Below are positions 27,975 through 36,427 of a DNA stretch of 64,000 bases, piece after piece. The position numbers and the translations under genes are program-made. Origin of the DNA: Actinomadura rubrisoli (GTDB lineage: Bacteria; Actinomycetota; Actinomycetes; Streptosporangiales; Streptosporangiaceae); assembly GCF_004349215.1 (NCBI RefSeq), contig NZ_SMKU01000006.1, positions 1-64,000 on the forward strand, written 5' to 3'. A model generated the notes under the pieces. That model had not been told where the DNA came from. It ran no database searches and worked only from the letters and a program-made list of their open reading frames with translations. Each line of letters begins with the position of its first letter. Within the stretch, counting starts at the first letter, position 1.

Positions 27975-29572
27975 CCGATCTCCTCATCACCGGCGGTCTG
28001 GTGGCCGATGGCACCGGGTCACCGCTGCGCAGGGCGGACATCGCCGTGTCGGACGGCCGGATCACCGGGGTCGGCACTGTCGCGGGGCCGGCCGCCCGCG
28101 TCATCGATGCCACCGATCGCGTCGTGTGCCCTGGGTTCATCGACTTGCACAGCCACTCCGATCTGGCCCTGCTCGGCAATCCGGCCGCGCACAGCAAGAT
28201 CCGGCAGGGGGTGACCACGGAGGTGGTCGGCAACTGCGGGCTGGGCGCCGCCCCGCTGATCGCCGACGTCGACCGGGCGGCACTGCGGGCGGCCATCGCC
28301 TTCATCGACGTCGACCCTGGTCTGCGATGGACCTGGCAGGGCTTCGCGGACTACCTGGACGTCCTGGCGCGGGCCCGGCCGAGCGTCAACGTCGTGACCT
28401 TGGTGGCCCACCTGCCGCTGCGCGCGGGGGTCGTCGGGTTCGCCGACCGCCCAGCCACACCGGCCGAGCTGAGCCGGATGTGCGGGCACCTCGCGGAGGC
28501 ACTGGACGCCGGTGCGGCCGGACTGAGCACCGGGCTGGTGTACGCACCGCTCTGCTACGCCGCGGAGGACGAGCTGACCGCCCTCGCCAGAGTGGTCGCC
28601 GCACACGATCGAATCTTCGCCTGGCACGTACGCGACTACGGCGATGACCTCCTCGAATCGGTGCGGCAGGCGCTGCGGGTCGCGCGGAGCAGCGGCTGTC
28701 GCGTCCAGATCTCCCACCTGGCCGCAGTCGGACGGCGCAACTGGGGCAAGGTCGCAGCGGCGCTCACGATGATCGACGAGGCCCGGGCGGGCGGCGCCCG
28801 GGTCACCGCCGACGTCTACCCGTACCTGGCGGGCAGTGCGAACCTGTCCCAGCTCCTCCCGGCATGGGCGCACGCGGGCGGCGGCTCGGCGATGACCGCC
28901 CGGCTGGCCGACCCGGCCGTACGGCAGCGGATCCGCCGGGAGTGGGCCGACGCGTTCTGGAGCTGGGACGACATCATGGTCGGCTCCGTCCCCGAATCAG
29001 GTGATCGCGAGGCGGCCGGACGTACCATCGCGGAGCTCACCGCTGAGCGCGGCCAGTCCGGCGACGACGTGGTCATGGACCTGGTGGCCGCCTACGGCAA
29101 CGCGGTGTCCATGGTCGCGTTCGGCCGGTCCGAGGACGATCTGCGCACGGCCCTGCGGCACCCGGCTGTGGCCATCGGCTCCGATGGATTCGCGCTCGAC
29201 CCCGACGGCGTCGGCGGCGAAGGGGTCCCTCACCCGCGCTCGTACGGCTGTTACCCTCGGCTGCTGGCCCGCTACGCCGGTTCGAGCGAACTGACCCTGG
29301 AAGATGCCGTGCACAAGAGCAGCGGCCTGCCCGCGGAGCTGTACGGTCTGACCGATCGTGGGGTCCTCCGCCCCGGCGCCGCGGCCGACCTGGTCGTGCT
29401 CGATCCCGGCACGATCGGCGATCGCGCCACCTTCACAGACCCCCATCGCTTCCCGGCCGGCATCGAGGTCGTAATGGTCAACGGAGCCTTGGCCGTCACC
29501 GGCGGCACACACACCTCAGCGCGCACCGGGATGGTCCTGCGCGCCCACGGACAGATCGGAGCACGCCCATGA
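27971..29572 (+). CDS. N-acyl-D-amino-acid deacylase (D-aminoacylase) family amidohydrolase
   Basis: Zinc amidohydrolase, 533 residues, releasing D-amino acids from N-acyl conjugates. Motifs: GFIDLHSHSD (His60, His62), VVGNCGLG (Cys89, the unusual metal-bridging Cys of D-aminoacylases), AWHVRDYG, QISHLAAVG and IGSDGFAL with the catalytic Asp, then the PHPRSYG and AAADLVVLDP segments of the family. The complete set of ligands indicates an active enzyme. It supplies the operon with a free D-amino acid for the PLP enzyme at 31259. Confidence 0.9.
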   Translation: MTDLLITGGLVADGTGSPLRRADIAVSDGRITGVGTVAGPAARVIDATDRVVCPGFIDLHSHSDLALLGNPAAHSKIRQGVTTEVVGNCGLGAAPLIADVDRAALRAAIAFIDVDPGLRWTWQGFADYLDVLARARPSVNVVTLVAHLPLRAGVVGFADRPATPAELSRMCGHLAEALDAGAAGLSTGLVYAPLCYAAEDELTALARVVAAHDRIFAWHVRDYGDDLLESVRQALRVARSSGCRVQISHLAAVGRRNWGKVAAALTMIDEARAGGARVTADVYPYLAGSANLSQLLPAWAHAGGGSAMTARLADPAVRQRIRREWADAFWSWDDIMVGSVPESGDREAAGRTIAELTAERGQSGDDVVMDLVAAYGNAVSMVAFGRSEDDLRTALRHPAVAIGSDGFALDPDGVGGEGVPHPRSYGCYPRLLARYAGSSELTLEDAVHKSSGLPAELYGLTDRGVLRPGAAADLVVLDPGTIGDRATFTDPHRFPAGIEVVMVNGALAVTGGTHTSARTGMVLRAHGQIGARP

Positions 29573-30438
29573 CACGTCCCACGAAGGCCAGCCGGCCTCC
29601 GTCGGTCGATGACGCACGCCCGGCCGCGGCCAACTACCACGCGCATGCGCTGGCCCGCGGCCTGGCGCTACTGGAAGAACTGGCCCGGGCCCGCGAGCCG
29701 GTCACCCTCAACGACCTGGCCGACACGACCGGGCTGCCCAAGAGCACGCTGGTGCGGCTGCTCGCGGTGCTCGCTGAGACCGAGTACGTCGTCAGGGTCG
29801 ACGACCGGCCCGCCTACCGGCTGGGGCACAAGGTGCTCGGCCTGTCCACCGCGTACCTCTCGGTGCTGGACGTGGCCTCCGCGGCCCGCGGCAGTCTCAC
29901 CGAGCTCGCCGAGATCAGCGGGCAGACCGCGAATCTCGGCGTGCTGGACGGCCGCCAGGTCCTGCACGTGTGCGTGGAGGAGCCCGACCGGCCCGTCCGC
30001 TACACCGCCGTCAGCGGCTCGCGCGCCGACACCTACTGCACGGGCCTGGGCAAGCTGCTGCTCGCCGGGCTGGACGAGCAAGAGGTGGCCGCGCATGTGC
30101 CGGACGAGCCGTACGCCGCCCGGACCGCCCGGACCATCACCGACCTGCACGGGCTGCTCCAGGACCTGCGTAAGGTGCGCCGCCAGGGCTACGCGTTCGA
30201 CAACGACGAGTACAGCGTCGGGCTCCGATGCATCGCCGTACCACTGGAGATCGACGGGCAATGGCTCGCGTCGATCAGCATCTCGGGACCCTCAGGGGAG
30301 TTCAGCGCCGACCGGCGTACCGGCTATCTCGGTCACCTGAACGCCACTGCGGCGGCGATGACGGCCGACCCCGATCTGGTGGCCGGTCTCCGCTTCCTCT
30401 CGCACTCCCTGGTGGCGGGCAGAGGACGGATCGAATGA
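29569..30438 (+). CDS. IclR-family transcriptional regulator
   Basis: A 289-residue IclR-type regulator. The winged helix-turn-helix (about 27-85) includes LARGLALLEELARAREPVTLNDLADTTGLPKSTLVRLL, and the C-terminal effector domain has the TYCTGLGKLLLA and GYAFDNDEYSVGLRCIAVPL blocks. It is encoded inside the operon (ATGA overlaps with both neighbours), so it is autoregulated if it binds the TGGAA-N5-TTCCA sites upstream. The effector is likely a pathway intermediate. Confidence 0.93.
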   Translation: MTRPTKASRPPSVDDARPAAANYHAHALARGLALLEELARAREPVTLNDLADTTGLPKSTLVRLLAVLAETEYVVRVDDRPAYRLGHKVLGLSTAYLSVLDVASAARGSLTELAEISGQTANLGVLDGRQVLHVCVEEPDRPVRYTAVSGSRADTYCTGLGKLLLAGLDEQEVAAHVPDEPYAARTARTITDLHGLLQDLRKVRRQGYAFDNDEYSVGLRCIAVPLEIDGQWLASISISGPSGEFSADRRTGYLGHLNATAAAMTADPDLVAGLRFLSHSLVAGRGRIE

Positions 30439-31262
30439 TCGACGTGCACACCCACTGCATGCTCGCCGAGCACTGGGGCTGCGAGTTCGAGGAGCACTGG
30501 CGCCCGGTCTACGGAAAGGGCTGGCCGGACGTCCGGCCCGACGACTACGACCGGGCGATGCGGCCCGTGCGCACCGCGTTCGTGTTCGGAATCCGGGCCA
30601 CCGCCGCCGGGGTCGCCACCCCCAACGAGTACGTCGCCCGATTCTGCGAGGACACCCGGACCGACACCGTCGGCTTCATGGCCCTCGACCCGGCCGACCC
30701 GGACCTGCTGGAACAAATGGCCGACGGGATCCGGCGCGGACTGCGCGGCATCAAGCTCTACCCGGTGCTTTCGCACTCCGATCCCCGCGACCCGGCTCAC
30801 GACCCGTTCTACGAGGCGGCCGAGCAGGCCGGGTTGATCGTGCTCTGGCACATGGGTGCCACCCCCAGCCCCGTCGGAGACCTGGAGATGAGCAGTCCGC
30901 TCATCCTCGACGCGGTGGCCCGCAGGCATCCCGGGCTCACCCAGATCATCGCCCACCTCGGCCATCCCTGGCAGCGCGAGACCCTGATCCTGCTGCGCAA
31001 GCACCGGCGCGTCTTCGCCGACGTCTCAGCGAACTGGGCCCGGCCACTGGACGGTTTCCTCGCCCTTGCCCGGGCCCAGGAGTGGGGCGTCACCGGCAAG
31101 CTGCTGTTCGGCTCCGACTACCCGCTGTGGACCCCCGACCAGGCCGTCGAAGGGCTCCGCGCGCTCGTCGACATCCGGATCCCCGGCCACCCCGGAGTGT
31201 CCAAGACCACCGTGGAGCAGCTCCTCGACACCGACACCCGAGAACTCCTGGGCGTGACATGA
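30435..31262 (+). CDS. Amidohydrolase_2 family metal-dependent hydrolase/decarboxylase
   Basis: A 275-residue TIM-barrel of the amidohydrolase-2 (ACMSD-like) group. The N-terminal metal motif MIDVHTHCM is present, with VLWHMGATPSP, IAHLGHPW and the catalytic Asp in LLFGSDYPLW. These enzymes hydrolyse lactones or decarboxylate; which one applies here cannot be told. ATGA overlap with the iclR gene and with the next PLP enzyme gene. Confidence 0.85.
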   Translation: MIDVHTHCMLAEHWGCEFEEHWRPVYGKGWPDVRPDDYDRAMRPVRTAFVFGIRATAAGVATPNEYVARFCEDTRTDTVGFMALDPADPDLLEQMADGIRRGLRGIKLYPVLSHSDPRDPAHDPFYEAAEQAGLIVLWHMGATPSPVGDLEMSSPLILDAVARRHPGLTQIIAHLGHPWQRETLILLRKHRRVFADVSANWARPLDGFLALARAQEWGVTGKLLFGSDYPLWTPDQAVEGLRALVDIRIPGHPGVSKTTVEQLLDTDTRELLGVT

Positions 31263-32344
31263 CCGGGGAGCCACTGCACGAGCTGCCCACCCCGGCGCTG
31301 GTGGCCGACCGCCATCGGCTGACCCGCAACATCGCCGACATGGCCGCACTCACCGATCGCGCGGGCGTGCGGCTGCGTCCGCACTTCAAGACCTCCAAGT
31401 GCCTGCAGGTGGCCCGGCTCCAGCTCGACCACGGCGCCATCGGCTTCACCTGCGCCACCCCGGCCGAGGTCACCCTGCTCCAGGACGCCGGCGTCCCGGA
31501 CCTGCTCTGGGCACACCAGCCGATCGGCCCTGCAAAGGTCGGCTTCGCCGTCCAGGCCAACACCAAGAGCACCGTCACGGTCGCCCTCGACTCGGTCGAA
31601 GCCGCGACCCCGTTGGCCTCAGCGGCCTCGGCGGCGGGCGTCCGGGTGCCCTACCTCATCGAGGTGGACACCGGGCTCGGCCGAGCCGGAGTCGCCCCCG
31701 ACCGCACGCCGGCCCTGGCAGCGGCTCTCGCCCGCCTTCCCGGTCTCGAACTGCGCGGCGTCTTCACCCACGAAGGCCACCTGGCCCGGCACGTCGCGGA
31801 CCGAGACGAACTCCGCACCGCCGGAAGACAAGCCGGGACGACACTTTCCGAGGTCGCCCGCACCCTCACCGACGCCGGACACCGGTGCGAAACAGTCTCC
31901 GTCGGCTCCACTCCCGGCGCCGACTCAGCGCCCTTCGCACCAGGCATCACCGAGGCCCGGCCCGGCACCTACGTCTACTACGACGCCAACCAGGTCGCCC
32001 TCGGCAGCGCCACCGCCGACAGGTGCGCGCTCACCGTGCTCACCACCGTGGTCAGCACCCCCCGCCCCGGCACCGCCATCACCGACGCCGGACTCAAGGC
32101 GATGAGCTCCGACGCCTCCGTACACGGCACCGGCTTCGGCACCATCACCCCCGACCTGGCCTTCCACACTGCCAACGAGGAACACGGCTACCTCTCCGGC
32201 CCCGGCTGCACCAGCCTCCAGGTCGGCGACCAACTCCAAGTGGTGCCCAACCACGCCTGCGGCACCGTGAACATGTGGAGCACCATCCACGTCACCGAGG
32301 ACGGCATCGTGACCGACCGCTGGCCGATCCGCGCCCGCCGCTAA
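31259..32344 (+). CDS. D-threonine aldolase / D-serine dehydratase-like PLP enzyme
   Basis: Fold-type III PLP enzyme, 361 residues. The N-terminal alanine-racemase-like barrel carries the Schiff-base Lys in RPHFKTSK (Lys44), and the C-terminal domain has the HxC zinc motif in PNHACGTVN (His332, Cys334) of D-serine dehydratases/D-threonine aldolases. YLIEVDTGLGRAG and GSTPG match the PLP-phosphate region. It would cleave or deaminate the D-amino acid released by the deacylase, giving an enamine that RidA could hydrolyse. ATGA overlap upstream; 10-nt gap to the next gene. Confidence 0.9.
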   Translation: MTGEPLHELPTPALVADRHRLTRNIADMAALTDRAGVRLRPHFKTSKCLQVARLQLDHGAIGFTCATPAEVTLLQDAGVPDLLWAHQPIGPAKVGFAVQANTKSTVTVALDSVEAATPLASAASAAGVRVPYLIEVDTGLGRAGVAPDRTPALAAALARLPGLELRGVFTHEGHLARHVADRDELRTAGRQAGTTLSEVARTLTDAGHRCETVSVGSTPGADSAPFAPGITEARPGTYVYYDANQVALGSATADRCALTVLTTVVSTPRPGTAITDAGLKAMSSDASVHGTGFGTITPDLAFHTANEEHGYLSGPGCTSLQVGDQLQVVPNHACGTVNMWSTIHVTEDGIVTDRWPIRARR

Positions 32345-32354
32345 GGAACGCCCC

Positions 32355-33353
32355 GTGAACAGACGATGGGTCCTCACCGCCCCACGCCAGATGGAGCTCC
32401 AGACCTTTGCGGCGCCCGAACCCGCGCCCGACGAGGTCACCGTCCGCACCGAGATCAGTGCCGTCAGCGCGGGAAGCGAACTACACGCGTACCGCACCGG
32501 CCCGAGCGCGTTCATGGAAAGCCCCGGCTACCTGACCGTCGGGACCATAACGGCGAAGGGCAGCCAAGCCCAGAGCCTTCAACTAGGAGACCGGGTCTTC
32601 GTCCCTGCGCCCCACGGTGGCCTCACCACCATGCCCGCCCACAGAGCTGTGCCGGTGCCCCCTGAACTGCCCTCGGAGGAAGCCGTACTGACCTACCTGG
32701 CCAGCCTCGGCCTGTACTGCCTGCACGCCGGGACCTACCAGGCAGGCGAGAATGTGGCGGTCATCGGCCTGGGCGTCGTAGGCGTGTGCGCGGCTTTGGT
32801 GGCCGCCCTCGCGGGCGCCCGCGTCCACGCGGTGGACACCGACGACGCTCGCCTCGGCCTGGCCGCCGAGCTCGGTCTGCACACCTGGAACGCCCGTCCT
32901 GCGGACCTACAGGACGAGATCCTCTCTGCCTCCCCACAGGGCATTGACCTGGTCGTAGAGACCAGCGGTGTCTGGGCCGGCCTGGACACCGCAGCCCGCC
33001 TATGCCGATCCGGCAGCCGCATCTGCGTCCTCGGCGTCTACCGCGACCCGCCCTCCCGAGAAACCGGAACCGCCCTGCACGAACGCCTGCTGAGCTTCCC
33101 AGCCCGCTTTCACTACGAGAACCTCCGGCTGATCGGCTGCGCCAACCACCCCTGGGAAGGCCCCGGCTCCCAGATCACCCGCTGGTCCGTCCAGCGAGCA
33201 CTCCATTACCTGATGGAATGCCAGGTAGACGAACGCCTCGCCCTCTCTCCCGTCATCACCCACCGCATCCCCCCGGAGGGCCTGCCCGACCTCTACCATC
33301 GCCTGGACACCGGCGACCGCTCCATCCTCGCCGCAGTCATCCACTGGCCCTGA
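32355..33353 (+). CDS. MDR-family zinc-type alcohol dehydrogenase-like oxidoreductase
   Basis: A 332-residue medium-chain dehydrogenase from GTG at 32355 (AAGGAACG upstream). It has the GroES-like N-terminus (EVTVRTEISAVSAGSELHAY), the coenzyme motif VIGLGVVG and an acidic residue (HAVDTDDARL) favouring NAD. The four-Cys structural zinc lobe is missing, as in the threonine-dehydrogenase-like/bacteriochlorophyllide-oxidoreductase-like subgroup. It is the last gene of the operon; substrate unknown. Confidence 0.85.
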   Translation: MNRRWVLTAPRQMELQTFAAPEPAPDEVTVRTEISAVSAGSELHAYRTGPSAFMESPGYLTVGTITAKGSQAQSLQLGDRVFVPAPHGGLTTMPAHRAVPVPPELPSEEAVLTYLASLGLYCLHAGTYQAGENVAVIGLGVVGVCAALVAALAGARVHAVDTDDARLGLAAELGLHTWNARPADLQDEILSASPQGIDLVVETSGVWAGLDTAARLCRSGSRICVLGVYRDPPSRETGTALHERLLSFPARFHYENLRLIGCANHPWEGPGSQITRWSVQRALHYLMECQVDERLALSPVITHRIPPEGLPDLYHRLDTGDRSILAAVIHWP

Positions 33354-33474
33354 CACCGCACCACCCAACGCGGGACGAGTCCGACGAACGGGGCCGTCGC
33401 TGCGTCAGGCCGCCAGCCGGAACGGTCCGGCGATGTGTCGATGTGCGCGCGGCGCCGTTCGTCTAAGAGGCACA

Positions 33475-33493
33475 CCCTCCCGGCAGGGGAGGG
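33475..33493 (+). promoter_or_regulatory. Stem-loop in the PPOX 5' leader
   Basis: CCCTCCC-ggca-GGGGAGGG forms a short stable stem about 30 nt upstream of the PPOX GTG start, inside the 169-nt gap after the catabolic operon. The role is unknown; the rest of the gap shows nothing clear. Confidence 0.3.
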
Positions 33494-33522
33494 GGAACTC
33501 ACACCCACGTGAAGGGGAAACC

Positions 33523-34011
33523 GTGCATGTTGACCAAGAACTCGCCTCGATCCCGGTCCCGCGCAGCCTGGCCGAGCGGCGGGCCCATGCCCGAAACCGG
33601 CTCGAAACCGGCTTCCAGATGTGGCTGGCCACCGGCAGCAATGGTCATGGTGCGCATCTGATCCCCGTGGCCCATGTGTGGGACGGCTCGGCCCTGTATA
33701 CCGCGACCTTTACTCAGAGCCGCACTGTCGCCAACATCAAAGGACACCCGCAAGCGCGGGTCGCTCTCGGCGACACCGCCGACGTCGTCATGATCGATAC
33801 CAGCGCGTCGCTCATGGACGTCCCCGACATCGACGCTGACATCGCCGAGCGCTACGCCAAGGTTTCCACAGACCCCCGTACCTCCCCAGAGGGCATGTTC
33901 GTCTACCTGCGCCTGCACCCCAGGCGCATCCAGGTCTGGAATGGCTTTCACGAATTCGTTGGGCGCACGGTCATGCGGGATGGCCGATGGCTGGACAACC
34001 CAGTCGACTGA
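33523..34011 (+). CDS. Pyridoxamine 5'-phosphate oxidase (PPOX)-like flavin/F420-binding protein
   Basis: A 162-residue split-barrel protein of the PPOX-like superfamily, which binds FMN, F420 or heme. Visible blocks are GFQMWLATGSNGHGAHLIPVAHVWDG, SRTVANIKGHPQARVALGDTADVV and LRLHPRRIQVWNG. GTG at 33523 follows GAAGGGGAAA and fits the normal family length; the open frame continues upstream without family similarity. It is monocistronic, ending before a terminator-like hairpin. Confidence 0.85.
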   Translation: MHVDQELASIPVPRSLAERRAHARNRLETGFQMWLATGSNGHGAHLIPVAHVWDGSALYTATFTQSRTVANIKGHPQARVALGDTADVVMIDTSASLMDVPDIDADIAERYAKVSTDPRTSPEGMFVYLRLHPRRIQVWNGFHEFVGRTVMRDGRWLDNPVD

Positions 34012-34044
34012 GGCGATCTCACAATCATCGACCCGGAGGCAGGA

Positions 34045-34080
34045 CCGGGCCGTGCCCCTCCCGTAAGGGGCATGGCCCGG
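34045..34080. terminator. Hairpin terminator between convergent genes
   Basis: CCGGGCCGTGCCCCT and AGGGGCATGGCCCGG form a 15-bp stem (one G-T pair) with a six-base loop, between the PPOX gene (+) and the DUF4360 gene (-). There is no U-run, as often in actinomycetes. Confidence 0.7.
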
Positions 34081-34089
34081 CCGACCGGA

Positions 34090-34746
34090 TCAGTGTCCGG
34101 GGCACTGCTTCCATTCGAAGTGGTAGACGGTGCCAAAGCGGCTGTCGGTGGAGTCGAAGGAGATGAAGCTGGTCTCTTCGGGCTTGGAGGTGCCCTCGTC
34201 GACGCGCAGTTCGGCGTCGATGTGGAAGTTGCGGTCCTCGCCGCAGGGCTTCCAGACGAGTTCGGCGACCGGGTTGCGGTCGGTGAACTGCCAGCTCTTG
34301 GAGTACTTGCCGTGGATGGTGTGGCTGACGGATGTCGTCCGCGACACGCCCTGGTGGTAGTAGACCGCGCGTACCAGCCCGGACGCGCCGTCGGCCAGCT
34401 TCGCGTAGCCGCGGTAATCGGTGCCGGCGATGGCGTAGGTGAAGCCCTGCGGGACATGGACGCCAAGGTCGAGTTGGCAGAACTTGCGCTGGTCGGCGGG
34501 GCTGGAATTTCCGCCGGCCTGTGCCGTGTGTTCGCTGTAGGTGACGGTGAACGCGGTGTTGTCCTCAGCCGCGGCCACGGCTGCGGTGTGAGGAGGGCAG
34601 CCGGAGCCGTTCATCGAGAGGACCTGAATGGTGATCCGTCCCGGTGGGGGCTCTTTCGGTGCCGCAGCCGACGCCGCGGGGGCCATACCCACGCACAGCG
34701 CGAGAGCGGACAGGCAGGCCGCCGAAGGCGTCACTCCCTTGCGCAT
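34090..34746 (-). CDS. Secreted DUF4360 family protein (1)
   Basis: A 218-residue exported protein. The signal peptide starts at the ATG at 34746 (MRKGVTPSAACLSALALC...AASA) with AAGGGGAAG upstream; the longer open frame to 34935 is only overlap with the next gene. The mature part has the DUF4360 hallmarks: NGSGCPP near the start, FCQLDLGVHVPQGFTYAIAGTDYRGYA, and WKPCGEDRNFHIDAELRVD with conserved Cys. Function unknown; related proteins are secreted by actinomycetes and fungi. It lies 20 nt downstream of a paralog. Confidence 0.85.
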   Translation of the reverse strand: MRKGVTPSAACLSALALCVGMAPAASAAAPKEPPPGRITIQVLSMNGSGCPPHTAAVAAAEDNTAFTVTYSEHTAQAGGNSSPADQRKFCQLDLGVHVPQGFTYAIAGTDYRGYAKLADGASGLVRAVYYHQGVSRTTSVSHTIHGKYSKSWQFTDRNPVAELVWKPCGEDRNFHIDAELRVDEGTSKPEETSFISFDSTDSRFGTVYHFEWKQCPGH

Positions 34747-34766
34747 GGATTCTTCCCCTTCAAGGA

Positions 34767-35429
34767 CTACTTTTGGGGAGGGCAGGGCTTCCAAGCGTAG
34801 TGGTAGGTCGTCTTGATGGTGTTGTCTGTGGAGTCCATGGTGATGAGGCTGACCTTTGAGGGGATGGAAGTCCCTTGGTCCACTCGCAGTTCCGTGTTGA
34901 TGTTGAAGTTCCGCTCCTCGCCGCACGGTTTCCATACGAGCTGGGACACGTTCACCTTGTCGGTGGACTGCCAGCTCTTGCCGTAGGGGCCGTTCAGGGA
35001 ATGCGAGTACTGCCTGGTGCTCGGATCGCCTTGGAAGTAGTAGCTGGCGAGCTGGGTGGCGTTCGCGCCGGCCTGCAAGGAGGCGTAGCCGCGGTAGTCC
35101 GTCGAGGCAATGGCGTAGGTGTAGCCCTGCGGGACGTGCACGGTCATGTTGATCTGGCAGTTCTTACGGGCGTCGGGGGGACTCGATGCGCCACCCGTCT
35201 GGGCCGTGTACTTGCTGTAGGTGACGGTGAACGCCTCGTTGTCCTTCGACAGGGCGACCGCGGCACTCTTGGGCGGGCATCCGGAGCCGTTGACGGTCGC
35301 GATCTCGATGGTGACTCCGATGGGGCCGCGGGAGAGCAATTGCTCGGACGCGGCGGCGGCGGGGGCGACGGACGCGGCGGTCATGGCGAGCGCGGCGGCA
35401 GCGGCGGAAATGGCGATCCCTTTACGCAT
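34767..35429 (-). CDS. Secreted DUF4360 family protein (2)
   Basis: A 220-residue paralog of the previous gene: signal peptide MRKGIAISAAAAALAMTAAS...AAAA, then NGSGCPP, NCQINMTVHVPQGYTYAIASTDYRGYA and WKPCGEERNFNINTELRVD. The two copies share these blocks throughout, indicating tandem duplication. It is probably transcribed first from the AT-richer region upstream, which holds TTGACA boxes and a 17-nt palindrome. Confidence 0.87.
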   Translation of the reverse strand: MRKGIAISAAAAALAMTAASVAPAAAASEQLLSRGPIGVTIEIATVNGSGCPPKSAAVALSKDNEAFTVTYSKYTAQTGGASSPPDARKNCQINMTVHVPQGYTYAIASTDYRGYASLQAGANATQLASYYFQGDPSTRQYSHSLNGPYGKSWQSTDKVNVSQLVWKPCGEERNFNINTELRVDQGTSIPSKVSLITMDSTDNTIKTTYHYAWKPCPPQK

Positions 35430-35843
35430 GCGATTCCTCTTTGCTGGAGAGTGGGCGCGTTCTTTCTTCGGCGGCCGAAGGGGCGGGCGCCGGGTATCTG
35501 GGTTGAACAGATACAGTCAATGACTGTAGATCCAGGATCTCAACGGAGAGTAACTTTCGTGTCAAGTGTTGTCAATCACAGCTTTTCAACCTATTTCGAT
35601 CCGCGTTCAATTGACAAGCAAGGGCGCTTCGTTCAACTTGATCATCGGTTATCGAGCGTCAATACCGACCTTTTGACAAGGATCGTTCCATCGCGCTTCG
35701 CGGCCGCCGCCGGGGCCGTGAGCAGGCAGGACGCGTATCGGGGAATGGCCGGAAACGGTCGCCCCGCTGTCATAGTTCGTTCCCCGCCGTCCCCTTTTCA
35801 GGTGGCGGCCGGTGCGGGCATGGACGGCAGGGGCAGGGCGCCG
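35430..35843. promoter_or_regulatory. AT-rich intergenic control region with palindrome and TTGACA boxes
   Basis: This 414-nt gap has no supportable gene. It contains a perfect 17-nt palindrome TACAGTCA-A-TGACTGTA (35512-35528) about 85 nt before the DUF4360 start. On the minus strand, at about 35557-35572, two overlapping TTGACA boxes occur, one followed after 17 nt by TACTCT, making a likely promoter. Further TTGACA motifs at about 35612 and 35673 read rightward. The composition is markedly less GC-rich than the flanking genes. Confidence 0.5.
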
Positions 35844-36296
35844 CTACTCCGGTGGGGCGGCGACTTTGCGTACTGTCACCTCTGCCGGTGACACGGCCGC
35901 TCCCTGCGGTGTGCTGTAGGTGAGCCTGGGGATCCGCTCGCCGGTGGCACGGTCGACCAGGGACGAGTGCGGCTCGCCGGGCTCGAAGGCGTGCCGTTCG
36001 CCCCACTGACGCAGGCTGAGCACCAGGTCGAACAGGTCCCGCCCTCGGTCGGTGAGTACGTACTCCTGGTACCGGCTGCCGTCCGAGGCCGGTTCGAGAC
36101 GGAGCACGCCCGCGTCGACCAGGTTGCGCAGGCGTGCGCTGAGGATGTTCTTGGCGACGCCGAGACTGCGCTGGAACTCCCCGAAGCGGCGGGCGCCGTC
36201 GAAGGCGTCCCTGACGACCAGCAGCGACCACTTGTCGCCCACGATGTCGGCCGTCCGCGCGACCGGGCAGGTCGGGTCCGTCCATGTCTCGCCCAC
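35844..36296 (-). CDS. HxlR-family transcriptional regulator
   Basis: A 150-residue winged-helix regulator: CPVARTADIVGDKWSLLVVRDAF (HxlR signature with the conserved N-terminal Cys), RRFGEFQRSLGVAKNILSARLRNLVDAGVL and YVLTDRGRDLFDLVLSLRQWGE. GTG at 36296 has GAGAGGG at good spacing and gives the normal family start; the frame is open to a TTG at 36347. It is divergent from the MFS gene across palindromic sites and probably represses it. The conserved Cys suggests redox or electrophile sensing. Confidence 0.9.
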   Translation of the reverse strand: MGETWTDPTCPVARTADIVGDKWSLLVVRDAFDGARRFGEFQRSLGVAKNILSARLRNLVDAGVLRLEPASDGSRYQEYVLTDRGRDLFDLVLSLRQWGERHAFEPGEPHSSLVDRATGERIPRLTYSTPQGAAVSPAEVTVRKVAAPPE

Positions 36297-36322
36297 GGCG
36301 CCGCCCTCTCGTGGTTGCAAAA

Positions 36323-36361
36323 TGAAACCGATCGCCGTACTCTCCAAACTGGTTTCAGTTT
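36323..36361. promoter_or_regulatory. Palindromic operator in hxlR-MFS divergent region
   Basis: AAACTG-gttt-CAGTTT (36346-36361) is a perfect palindrome; a second inverted pair TGAAACC (36323-36329) / GGTTTCA (36351-36357) overlaps it. Good candidates for HxlR binding between the divergent genes. Confidence 0.5.
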
Positions 36362-36427
36362 ACTACCACGCGGTGGGGACGGCACGCTCCTTCTCGCCGG
36401 TTCGCCCTGCCCTGAACTGGGGAAACG

